From: Kutzneria viridogrisea
Lineage (GTDB): Bacteria; Actinomycetota; Actinomycetes; Mycobacteriales; Pseudonocardiaceae
Direction of reading: 5' to 3'
Length of the DNA: 64,000 nt
Assembly: GCA_014138725.1 (NCBI GenBank)
Contig: JACJID010000007.1
Location: 372,001-436,000, forward strand
The notes beneath the pieces were generated by a model, which had not been told where the DNA came from, ran no database searches, and worked only from the letters and a program-made list of their open reading frames with translations. The translations under genes were made by a program, and so were the position numbers. This document shows positions 18,971-30,900 of this stretch, in pieces. How positions within the stretch are numbered: position 1 is the stretch's first letter; every line of letters begins with the position of its first letter.

Positions 18971-21900
18971 GGGGCGCGGCCCGGCGAGCAACCGCGGCCG
19001 GGCGCCTGCCGCCCCGGTCAGGCGGTGGGCGAGCGCAGCCGGGCTCGGGGCGAGGAACACGTCACGGATCGCCAGTTCGCAGCCGAGTGCGGTGCGGACC
19101 CGGTTGGTCAGCGCGCTGGCCAGCAGGGAATGGCCGCCCAGCGCGAAGAAGTCCTCGCCCACCCCGACCTCGGGCAGACCCAGCACCTCGGCGAACAGCC
19201 CGCACAGCGCCTGCTCGCGCCCGGTCAGCGGTGCCCGAACCGAGGTCCCGGCCCGTTCCGGATCGGGCAGGGCGGTGCGATCGACCTTGCCGTTCGGTGT
19301 CATCGGCAACGAGTCCAGCACGACCAGCGCGGAGGGCACCATGTAGTCCGGCAGCCACCCGCGTGCCTGCGCCAGCACCTCCTGCACCGGCACGTCCGCG
19401 CCCTGGAGGTAGCCGACCAGCCGCGCGCCACCACGCACGACGGCCACCGCCGCGGACACTCGCGGGTGGCGGGCGAGCACGGCTGCCACCTCGCCGAGTT
19501 CGATGCGGAATCCGCGCAGCTTCACCTGGTCGTCGACGCGGGTGACGTACTCCAACTGCCCGTCACCGCGCCAGCGGGCGAGATCCCCGGTGCGGTAGAG
19601 CCGACCGCCACCGAACGGGTTGGCCACGAACCGCGTCGCGGTCAGGCCGGGCTGCCCCGCATACCCGCGCGCGACCCCGTCACCGGCGAGGTAGAGCTCG
19701 CCGGTGACCCCGGTCGGCACCGGTTGCAGGGCACCGTCCAGCACGTACGCCCGGGTGTTGGCGATGGGCGCGCCGATCGGGGGCGCGTCGGCGTTCTCCG
19801 TGGTGATCGTGGCGGCGGTGGACCAGATGGTGGTCTCGGTCGGGCCGTACAGGTTGGTCACCGGCGCACCGGAGGCGGTGAGCCGTCGGGCCAGCGCGGC
19901 GGGCAGCGCCTCACCACCGGTCAGCACGCGGACCGGGTCGTGGCCGTGCTCGTGCAACGCCTGCCACAGGCCGGGTGTGGCCTGCGCGACCGTGACCCCG
20001 GCCGAGGAGATGAGCGCTGCGAGGGCGGCGGGTTCGCGCACGGCCGCGTCCTCGGCGATGACCACGGCGGCACCGGAGATCAGGGGCAGGTAGAGCTCCA
20101 GCGCGGCGATGTCGAAGGCGATCGTGGTCACCGCCAGCACCCGGTCGACCGGGGAGAGCGGCACGACCTCACGCATCGCCGCAAGGAAATTGACCAGGTT
20201 GCCCACCGTGACGAGCACGCCCTTGGGACGTCCCGTCGAGCCCGAGGTGTAGATCACGTACGCGAGCCGGTTCTCGGCGGCGGGCACCGCCAACTCCCCC
20301 GCCGGGTACTGCTCGATGGCGGGGTCCTCGGGGTCGACCACCAGCACGTCACCGGCCTCGACCCGGGCATCGGTGATCAGGCACAGCGGTCGCGCGTCGC
20401 CGAGCACGTAGGCGATCCGTTCCGCCGGGTGCGCCGGATCGATCGGCAGGTAGGCGGCGCCGGTCTTCTGGATCGCCAGCAGCACGACCGGTACGTGCGC
20501 GGATCGGCGCAGCGCCAGTGCGAGCACCCGTTCGGGACCCGCGCCGAGGGTGATCAGGTACCGGGCGAGCCGGGTCGCCCGCCGGTCCAGGTCCGCATAG
20601 GACAGAACGGTGTCGCCGCAGATCACCGCCGGGGCGCTGGGGGTTCGGCGCACCTGCTGGCCGACCAGTTCCGGCAGGGACAGGCCGGGTACCTCGCGGT
20701 CGGTGTTGTTCCGCGCCACCAACAGTTCGTGACGCTCCACATCGGACAGCAGCGCGAGCCCACTCAGCGGGGTGTCCGGGCTGAGCACGGCATGGCTGAG
20801 CAGACGGACCAGTCGCGTCGCGAGCGCCTGCGCGGTGTCCCGGTCGAACAGGTCCACGGCGTACTGCAGGACACCGTCGAGCCCGGCGGGTGATCCGTCC
20901 GCCGCGTGCTGCTCCACCAGGTCGAGTTCGAGGTCCACCTTGACCGTGCCGGTGCCGACATCGGTCACGGCGGCCTCGACCCCGGGCAGCCGCAGGGCCG
21001 CGGCACGGTTGTTCTGCAGGATCAGCAGCACCTGGAACAGCGGGTGCCTGGCCAGTGACCGCGCCGGGTTGAGGGCCTCCACCAGCCGCTCGAAGGGCAG
21101 GTCCTGGTGGGCGAAGGCCGCCAGGTCGGTGTCGCGGACCCGGGTCAGCAACTCGGCGAAACCGGGATCGCCGCTGGTGTCGGTGCGCAGCACGAGGTTG
21201 TTCACGAAGAAGCCGACGAGCTGGTCCAGCGCCTCGTCGGTGCGGCCCGCCACCGCGGTGCCGATCGGCACGTCCGTGCCCGCGCCCAGGCGGGTCAGCA
21301 GTGCGGCGAGACCGGCCTGCACCACCATGAACAGGGTGGTGCCGGTGTCGCGGGCCAGCCCGAGCAGGCCCCGGTGCAACTCCGCGTCCACGTTCAGACT
21401 GATCTGCTCGCCCCGGTAGGAGGCGACAGCGGGACGTCGGCGGTCGGTGGGCAGGTCCAGTTGCTCCGGCAGGCCCGCGAGCGTGCCCCGCCAGTAGGCC
21501 AACTGCCGGTCGTCGGCCAGCAGTTCCCGTTGCCACAGCGCGTAGTCCGCGTACTGCACCGGGAGGTCGGGCCACTGCGGTTGCGCGCCCTGCACCCGGG
21601 CCGCGTAGGCGGCGGCGAGGTCTGTCCACAGTGGATCCATGGACCAGCCGTCACCGGCGATGTGGTGCAGCAGCAGGAGCAGCACGTGCTGGGACGGACC
21701 GGTTCGGAACAGGGTGACCCGGATCGGCGGCTCGGTGAGCAGGTCGAACGGGGCACGCGCGGCCTCGGCCACCTGCTCGGGACCGCCATCGACCACCACC
21801 ATGCCCGGGACCTGGTCCAGGACCTGCTGGTACGGGGTGTCCCCGTCGAGCGGGAACACCGTGCGCAGGCTCTCGTGACGGGCCACGAGGTCGCCGACGG

Positions 21901-24900
21901 CGAGGCCGAGCGCGGGCACGTCGAGGTCACCGGTGAGCGACACGGCCAGCGCGATGTTGTACGTGGCGCTGGGACCGTCGAGCCGGTTGAGGAACCACAG
22001 CCGGTGCTGGGCGAACGACAGCGGCAACCGCGCGGGGCGCGCACGGCGGGTCAGCGCGGGCCGGGCGCTTCCGGTGCCGGTCAGCCGGGGCGCCAAGCCC
22101 GCGGCGGTCGGCGTCTCGAACAGCGCGCGGATGGGCACTTCCACGCCGAAGGCCGTCCGGATGCGGCTGATCAACTTCGTGGCCAGCAGCGAGTGCCCAC
22201 CCAGTTGGAAGAAGTCGTCCCGCGGACCCACCTCGGCGATCCCCAGCACCTGGCCGAACAGCGCGCACAGCAAGGCCTCCTGGGGCGAGGCCGTGCCCAG
22301 CGCACCGGCGGCCACAGCGGGCTCCGGATCGGGCAACCGGGCGGCGTCGAGCTTGCCCGAGGGCTTGAGCGGCAGCTCGGGCACGGGCACGAAGCTCGTG
22401 GGCACCATGTACTCCGGAAGCCGATCCCGCAGTTGCGCGCGCAGCTGATCCAGGTCGACCGGCTCGGCCGCCGGGACGACGTAGGCCACCAGCCGCAGCT
22501 CACCGAGGTGGTCCCGGCGTGGGAGAACGGCTGCCCGCGCCACCTGTGCGCTGCCGAGCAGGCACGCCTCGACCTCGCCCGGTTCCACCCGGAAGCCGCG
22601 GATCTTCACCTGCTGGTCGGCCCGGCCGAGGTGTTCGAGGGCGCCGTCACGGTTCCACCGGGCCAGGTCTCCCGTGCGGTACAGGCGCTCGCCCGCCGGT
22701 CCGAACGGGTCCGCCACGAAGCGCTCGGCGGTCAGCCCAGGGTTGGCCGCGTAGCCGCGCGCGAGTCCGGTACCGGCGAGGTACAGCTCGCCGGTGACAC
22801 CGGGCGGCACCGGCCGCAACCAGGCGTCCAGCACGTGGCAGCGGGTGTTGTCCATCGGCCGCCCGATCGGCGGTGCGGCCTCAGCCAGGTCGACCTCGAA
22901 GGCAGTGGCAAAGGTCGTAGCCTCGGTGGGGCCGTACACGTGCCCGATGCGGGTGTCCGGGCAGCGCGCGAGCATGGCACGCATCGCGTGCGCGGAGGCG
23001 GTCTCTCCCCCGGTCCAGATCCGGCGCAGCGAGGGCGGTGCCGTGCCGGGTTCCTCGGCCAGTACGGCGAACAGCGCGGTGGTCAGGAACAGGTCGGTGA
23101 CGCCGTGGCGCTCGATCTGCCGCCACAGCGCCGCGGCGTCGGGGTGCTCGGTGTGCGCGGCGAGCACGACCTGCCCGCCGTTGAGCAGGGTCGTCCACAC
23201 TTCGTAGGTGTTGGCGTCGAACGCCGTCGAGGAGTGCAGCAGCACCTTGCCCGGGTCGCTCATCCGGCGGTCGGCGGCGAGGTGCACGACGTTGCGGTGG
23301 GTGACGGTCACACCCTTGGGCAAGCCGGTGGACCCCGAGGTGTGCATGACGTAGCAGGCGTTCGCCGGGGCCACCGGCACCTGCGGGCTCGTGGCGGGCA
23401 GGTCGGGTGCCTGCTCCACGAGCACCACGCGTGCGGGGACCTCGGTGGGGCGGTGCCGCTGGTCGGTGAGCAGCAGGCTGATCCCCAGCCGCGTCAGCAC
23501 GAGGTTCGTCCTGGCGACGGGGTGACGGGTGTCCAGCGGGACGTAGGCTCCGCCCGCCTTGAGGACCGCCAACTGCGCCACCACCAGCTCCACGGAGGGC
23601 GCCAGCAGCAGCGCCACCGGCTGCTCCGCGGTCACGCCGAGCGCGATCAGGTGGTGGGCGAGCCGGTTGGCCCGCCGGTTGAGCTCGCCGTAGCTGATCT
23701 CGTCCTCGCCGTCGCACAGCGCCACGGCGTCCGCGGGCTGGGCCTCGACCAGTTCCGGGATCGTGCGGTCCAGCACCGGCCGCTTGGTGTCGTTCCACTC
23801 GCGCACAACGAGTTCCCGCTCGGTGGCGGCGAGCAGTTCGGCACGGCTGATGGGCGCTTCCGGGTCGGCTGACACGGCTCGGAGCACGCGGATCAGGCGG
23901 TCCGCCAACTCCTGGGCGGTCTGCCGGTCGAACAGGTCGGTGGCGTACTCCAACTCCCCGTGCAGGCCGCCCGCGCCGTGCTGCTCGCTGAGCGCGAAGG
24001 TCAGGTCGAACTTGGCCACCCAACTCGCCGGGGCGACCTCCCGCACGCTCAGACCGGGCAGTTCGGGATCGGGCTCGGTGTCGTGCTGGAGTACGAGCAT
24101 GACCTGGAACAACGGGTTGTGCGCCAGCGAACGGGCGGGGTTGAGCACCTCCACCAGCCGCTCGAAGGGCACGTCCTGCTCGGCGTACGCGGCGAGGTCG
24201 GCGTCCCGCACGCGGGCCAGCAACTCGGTGAAACCTGGGTCGCCGCTGGTGTCGGTGCGCAGCACGAGCGTGTTCACGAAGAACCCGACCACCTCGTGCA
24301 GCGCCTCGTCCGGGCGTCCGGCGACCGGCGTGCCGATCGGGATGTCCGCACCGGCGCCGAGCCTGGTCAGCAGCACCGCCAACGCGGCGTGCACGACCAT
24401 GAACAGCGTGCTGCCCGAGCTGCGCGCGAGACGGGTCAGCGCGGCGTGCAGCTCACTGTCCACTGTGAACTCCACGGTGCCGCCCTCGTGGCTGGGCCTT
24501 GCGGGGCGCGGCCGGTCGGTGGGCAGGTCGAGCAGTTCTGGCAGGTTCGCCAACCGCTCGAAAGCCGAGTCCGGCGGCGCTGGCTGCCTCAACACGTGGT
24601 CCGCGTACTGCATGGTGAGCGGCGGCCAGTTCGGCTCCTGCCCGGCGCACCGCGCGGTGTACGCCGTCAACAGGTCGCGCCGCAGCACGGCCTCGGACCA
24701 ACCGTCCGTGACGAGGTGGTGCATCAGCAGTACGAGCACGTGTTCGGTGTCGCTGGCGGCGAACAGGGTTGGCCGGAACGGGACCTCGGTGTCCAGGTCG
24801 AAGGCGTGCCGGGTCTCGGTGAGCACCGCCGCGGCCAGATCAGCCGTCTCCACAAGGAAAGTCCGCACCGGAGTGTGCGCCAGCACCGTCTGCGCGGGTT

Positions 24901-27900
24901 CGCCGTCGACCTCGGAGAACGCCGTGCGCAGCGTTTCGTGCCTGCGCACGAGGTCGTCCACCGCGGCGCACAATGCGGACCGGTCCAGGGCGCCGGTCAG
25001 CTTCAGGGCCAGCGGCACGTTGTAGGTCGTGCTCGGACCGGAAAGCCGGTGCAGGAACCACAACCTGCGCTGCGCGTGCGACAGCGGCAGCTTGTCCGGT
25101 CGAGGGAGCTGACTCACCGGGCTCGCGGCACGGGTGGTGGTCGTCAGGTGGGCGGCCAGGCCCGCGGCGGTAGGCGCCTCGAACAGGGCGCGGATCGGCA
25201 ACTCCACGCCGAACACCACGCGGACCCGGCTCAGCAACTTGATTGCCGACAGCGAGTGGCCGCCCAGCTCGAAGAAGCTGTCCCCGGCGCCGACCGAGTC
25301 GTGGCCGAGCACATCGGCGATCAGCCCGCACAGGATCTCCGCCTGCGGCGTGTCGGCCGGAGCGGCGGGCGCCTCGGGCCGGACGGCCACCGGCAGGCGG
25401 GGCACGGCCTCGACCGGGTGCCGCGGGTCGGCGAGCACCTGGCCCAGCAACCCGGTGAACCGGTCCGCCAGTCGGGACGCGGTACGGCGGTCGTAGAGGT
25501 CGGTGGCGTACTCGATGACCCCGTGCAGACCAGCCGGGACCTCGTCCACGTAGCGCTCGGTGAACCGGAACTCCAGGTCGAACCGGGCCACCGCGGCGTC
25601 GACCTCGACCGGTTCCACCGCCAGCCCCGGCAGCGACAGCTCACCGGAGGGCTGGCTTTGCAGGCTCAGCATGACCTGGAACCACGGGTGGTGCGCGAGG
25701 GAACGGGTCGGGTTCAGGGCCTCCACCACGCGGTCGAAGGGCACGTCCTGGTGCGCGTAAGCGGCCAGATCGGCCTTGCGCACCCTGGCCAGCAGCTCGC
25801 GGAAGCTCGGACTGCCGGACAGGTCCACGCGCAGCACGAGGGTGTTGACGAAGAAGCCGACCAACTCGTCCAGCGCCAGGTCGGAGCGCCCGGCCACCGG
25901 CACGCCCACGGCGATATCGGTGCCCGCACCGAGTTCGGCCAGCAGCGCGGCGAGTGCCGCGTGCAGCACCATGAAGGTCGTCGTGCCACTGGCGCGGGCC
26001 AGGTCGAGCACGGCCTTGTGCAGACCGGCGTCGAGGGCGAACTCGAACTCCGCGCCGCGGTGTGAGGCCACTGCTGGCCGGGGCCGGTCGGCGGGCAGCT
26101 CCACGAGCTCGGGCAAATCCGCCAGCGCGGCGCGCCAGAACTCCAGCTGCCGGGACATCAGGCTGCTGGGATCCTCCGGGCTGCCGAGCAGTTCTCGTTG
26201 CCACAGCGTGTAGTCCGCGTACTGCACGGACAGATCAGTCCACTGTGGAGCCGCACCGGCCCGCCGCGCCGCGTACGCACGGGCCAGGTCACCGGCCAGC
26301 GGCGCCATCGACCAGCCGTCGCTGGCCACGTGGTGCACGAGCAGGAGCAGGACGTGCTCGGTGGGCGTGTGCCGTACCAGCGAGCACCGCAGCGGCGGCT
26401 CGGTCGCCAGGTCGAAGGCGTGGCCGGGCTCGGCGTCGTGCAGCCGCGGGCTGGTCGGGGGCAGGACGAGCTGGTACGGCTCACCGTCCTGCTCGGGGAA
26501 GATCGTGCGCAGGGACTCGTGCCGGGCCACCAGGTCGCCGAGCGCCGCGAGCAGAGCGGGCCGGTCCAGCTCCCCGCGCAGGCGCAGCGCGAGCGGCACG
26601 TTGTAGGTGGTGGCGGCGCGGTCCACCCGTTGCAGGAACCACAGGCGCTGCTGCGCGTAGGACAGTGGAACCAGTGCGGGCCGCGGCATCGGCCGCAGCC
26701 GGGGCCGTGCCTGCTCGGCCCCGTCGATCCGGTCGATCAACTCCGCGACGGTGGGCGCGTCGAACACCGCCGCCACCGGCAGGTCCACCTCGAAGGCGGC
26801 CTGGACCCGGCCGATCAGCCGCACCGCGAGCAGTGAGTGCCCGCCCAGCTCGAAGAAGCCCTCGTCCACGCCGACCTGTGGCAAGCCCAGCACCTCGGCG
26901 AACAGCCCGCACAGCACCTGCTCGCGCTCGGTCCGCGGCGCACGACCCGGCTGGCTGCCGGTGGTGTCGGGGGCGGGCAGCGCCGCGTGGTCGAGCTTGC
27001 CGTTGGGGGTCAACGGGAGCGCGTCGAGCACCAGGACCGCCGAGGGCACCAGGTGCTCGGGCAGCGTGCTCGCCAGGTACTCACGCAGTTGCCGGGGTTC
27101 GGTGCGGCCGCGGGCCACCACGTAGCCGACGAGCCGCCGGTCACCGGGCCGGTCCTCGCGGACGACCACCGCGGCCTGCTCGACCGCGGGATGCGTGCGC
27201 AGCGCCGCGGTGATCTCCCCCAGTTCGACGCGGAACCCGCGCACCTTGACCTGGTCGTCCACGCGGTGCAGGTACTCCAACTGGCCATCCGCCCGCCACC
27301 GCACCAGGTCTCCGGTGCGGTACATGCGACCGCCGTCGAAGGGGTTGGCCACGAACCGCTGGGCGGTCAGCGCCGGTCGGCCCAGGTAACCGCGGGCCAG
27401 GCCGTCGCCCGCCACGTACAACTCACCGGGCACGCCGGGCGGCACCGGGTTCAGCTCGCCGTCGAGCACGTGCACCCGCGCGCCCGCGATCGGCCTGCCG
27501 ATCACCTCGGGGCGGTCCGCCCAGGTGACGTCCACGGTGGCCTCGGTGGGGCCGTAGGCGTTGACCAGCAGCCGATCCCGCGACCAGACCGCCGCCAGGT
27601 CCTCGGGGCACCGCTCGCCGCCGGTGATCAACACTCGCAGCTCGGGCAGCTCGGCGGGCGGGACCGTGGCCAGCACCGAGGGCGGTACGTGCACGTGGGT
27701 GATCCGCTGCTCGGCCAGGGCCGCGGTCAGCTCGGCGCCGAGCACGGGGCGGGGCGGCACCACGAGGCAGCCGCCGTGCAGCAGCGCCAGGCACAGCTCC
27801 GCCACGGACACGTCGAAACTGGGCGAGACGAACTGGAACACCCGCGCCTGCTCGTCCACCCGGTAGCAGCGGGCCTGGTTGCCGACCAGGTTGGCCAGGC

Positions 27901-30900
27901 CCCGGTGAGTGACGGCAACCCCCTTGGGCAGGCCGGTCGACCCCGAGGTGTAGATCACGTACGCCAGGTCGTCCACGGACCCGCGCGCCCCGAGGTCCCC
28001 GTCCTGCCCACGGGTCGGCGCGGAGTCGATCAGCAGCCGGGGTGTGCCGTCCTCGGGCAAGGTGGCGGCCCCGGCGGGGTCGGTGATCACCAGTTCCGGC
28101 CGCGAGTCGGCCAGCAGGTGGGCGATGCGCTCAGCCGGGTAGCCCGGGTCCACGGGCAGGTAGGCGGCGCCCGCCTTGAGCACCGCGAGGATCGCGACCA
28201 CGAGTTCGACCGAACGCGGCAGCGCCACCGCCACGATCCCGGCACTGGGCAGGCCGCGCGCCAACAGGTTCGCCCGCGCGTTGAGCTCCCGGTAGGTCAG
28301 CACGCGGTCCGCGCACTCCACCGCCGCGTTGCCCGGCGTACGCCGCACCTGCTCCTCGAACAGCTGCGGCAGGGTCTTCGATTCCGCACCCGGCCCGCCG
28401 TTCCACCCGCGCAGCACCCGGTACTGCTCCGGCGGGCTCAGCACGGGAATCGCCGTCACCGGACGGTCCGGATCGCGCAACACCTCGATCAGCACCTGGT
28501 GGTACCTGGTAGCCAGCGCCTCGATCGTGGCCGCGTCGAACAGGTCCGTGGCGTACTCGATCGAGGTGCGCAGCCCGGTCCCGGCCACTTCCTCGACCAC
28601 GAACGACAGGTCGAGCTTGGCCACGCCGGTCGTGACCTCCTGGATCCGCACGTCCAGGCCCGGCATGGTGAGCTGGCCGTCCTGGTTGTTCTGCACCACG
28701 AGCATGACCTGGAACAGCGGGTGCCGTCCGGTCGAGCGGGCCGGGCGCAGGGCCTCCACCAGCCGCTCGAAGGGCAGGTCCTGGTGGGCGAAGGCCGCCA
28801 GGTCGGTGTCGCGCACCCGGGCCAGCAGCTCGCGGAAGCTGGGCCGGCCCGACAGGTCCGCGCGCAGCACGAGGGTGTTGACGAAGAAGCCCACCAGGTC
28901 GCTGACCGCGTCCTCGGTGCGCCCGGCCACGGCGGTGCCGACGGGGATGTCCTCACCCGCGCCCATTCGCATGAGCAGCACGCTCAGCGCCGCCTGCAAC
29001 ACCATGAACAGCGTGGCGTTCGACTCCCGCGCGAGATCGGCCAGCGCGCCGCGCACGGCCTCGTCGACGAGGAAATCGTGCTGGGCACCTCGGTAGGAGG
29101 CCACGGCGGGGCGGACCCGGTCGGCGGGCAGTTCGAGCTCGTCGGGCAGCCCGGCCAGCGCCTCGACCCAGTGGGCCAGTTGGCGTCCCGCCTCGCTGCC
29201 CGGGTCCTGCTCGTCACCAAGCAGTTCTCGTTGCCACAGCGCGTAGTCCGCGTACTGGACCGGAAGTTCGGGCAAGTGTGCCGCGGACCCGCCGCGGCGT
29301 GCGGCGTAGCAGGCCGACAGGTCGCGGACCAGCGGCGCGAAGGACCAGCCGTCGCTGGCGATGTGATGGCGCAGCAGGAGCAACACGTGCTCGGTGGCAC
29401 TGTGCGCGAACAGCGTCGCGCGCAGCGGCAACTCGGTGGACAGGTCGAAGCCGTACCGGATCGCCTCGTCCAGGTCACCCGAACCGTCCACAACGGACAT
29501 TTCCAGCAGCGGTCCGTCCGCGGGCAGGATGTGCTGGTACGCAATGCCGTCCACGTCCGGGAACATCGTGCGCAGCGACTCGTGCCGCCGCATGACGTCC
29601 CGGATCGCCTCCTGCAACGCGGCGCGGTCCAACGCCCCGGACAGGTGCAGCACGAGCGGGATGTTGTAGGTCGGGCTCGCGCCTTCCATGCGGTACAGGA
29701 ACCACAGGCGCTGCTGTGCGTAGGACAGCGGAACCCGGTCCGGCCTGGGCGCGGCCACCAACTGGGGCCGGACCCGACCGCCGTGGCGCAGTCGTGGCAG
29801 CAGCTGGGCCACGGTCGGGGCCTCGAACACCGCCCGCACGGGCAACTCCACGCCGAACACCGACCTGATCCGACTGAGCAGCCGGATCGCCGACAGCGAA
29901 TGCCCGCCCGCCACGAAGAAGTCGTCCAGCGGATCGATCCTCGCCACACCCAGCACCTCGGCGAACAGCGCACTCAGCGCGCGGTGCTCCTCGGTCCACA
30001 CTTCCTGCCGGACAACGGGTTCAGCTGGTTCGGCCTCGACCGCCAGCAGCGGCTCCCCCGCCACGACGACCGCGTCCGGGTCAGCGCAGAACCGCGCGAG
30101 CAGGTCGACCAGCTGCTCGACGAGGCGGGCGGCGGTGTCCCGGTCGAACAGGTCCGTGGCGAAGTCCAGCACGCCCTCGATGCCCGCGGGCGAGCCGTCG
30201 GCGGCCCGGCGCTCACGCAGGTTCAGTTCGAGGTCGAACCAGGCGGAGTTGCTCGGGGAGTCGAGCTGGTCCACGCTCAACCCGGTGAAGCCGGTCAGCG
30301 GGGCGGATTCGTGCTGGAGGATCAGCATCACCTGGAACAGCGGGTGGTGCGCCAGCGAGCGCGCGGGGCGCAGCAGCTCGACGAGCCGTTCCACCGTGAC
30401 GTCCTGGTGGGCGTAGGCGCCGAGGTCGGTCTCCCGCACGCGGTCCAGCAGCTCGCGGAAACTCGGCTGGCCGTCCGTGGACGTGCGCAGCACCACGGTG
30501 TTGACGAAGTAGCCGACCAGTTCCTCCAGCACGGGCTCCGGGCGGCCCGCGGTCACCGTGCCGATCGGGATGTCGGTGCCCGAGCCCAGTCGGGTCAGCA
30601 GCGCCGCCAAGCCCGCGTGCAGCACCATGAACACGGTGGTGCCGGTGGTCCTGGCCAGGCGCAGGACCTCGCCGTGCAGCCCGGCCGGGATCCGCACGGG
30701 GACCGAGTCGCCGCGGTGGCTGGCCACGGCCGGGCGCGGGCGGTCGCCGGGCAGTTCGATCCTGGTCGGCAGGTCGTGCAGCACTTCCTGCCAGTACTCG
30801 GTACCGGTGCTGGGCAGTTGGCCCTGCCAGAGCACGAAGTCCGCGTACTGCACGGGAAGCGGCTCCCAGTCCGGTGCCGTCCCGGCCACGCGGGCGGAGT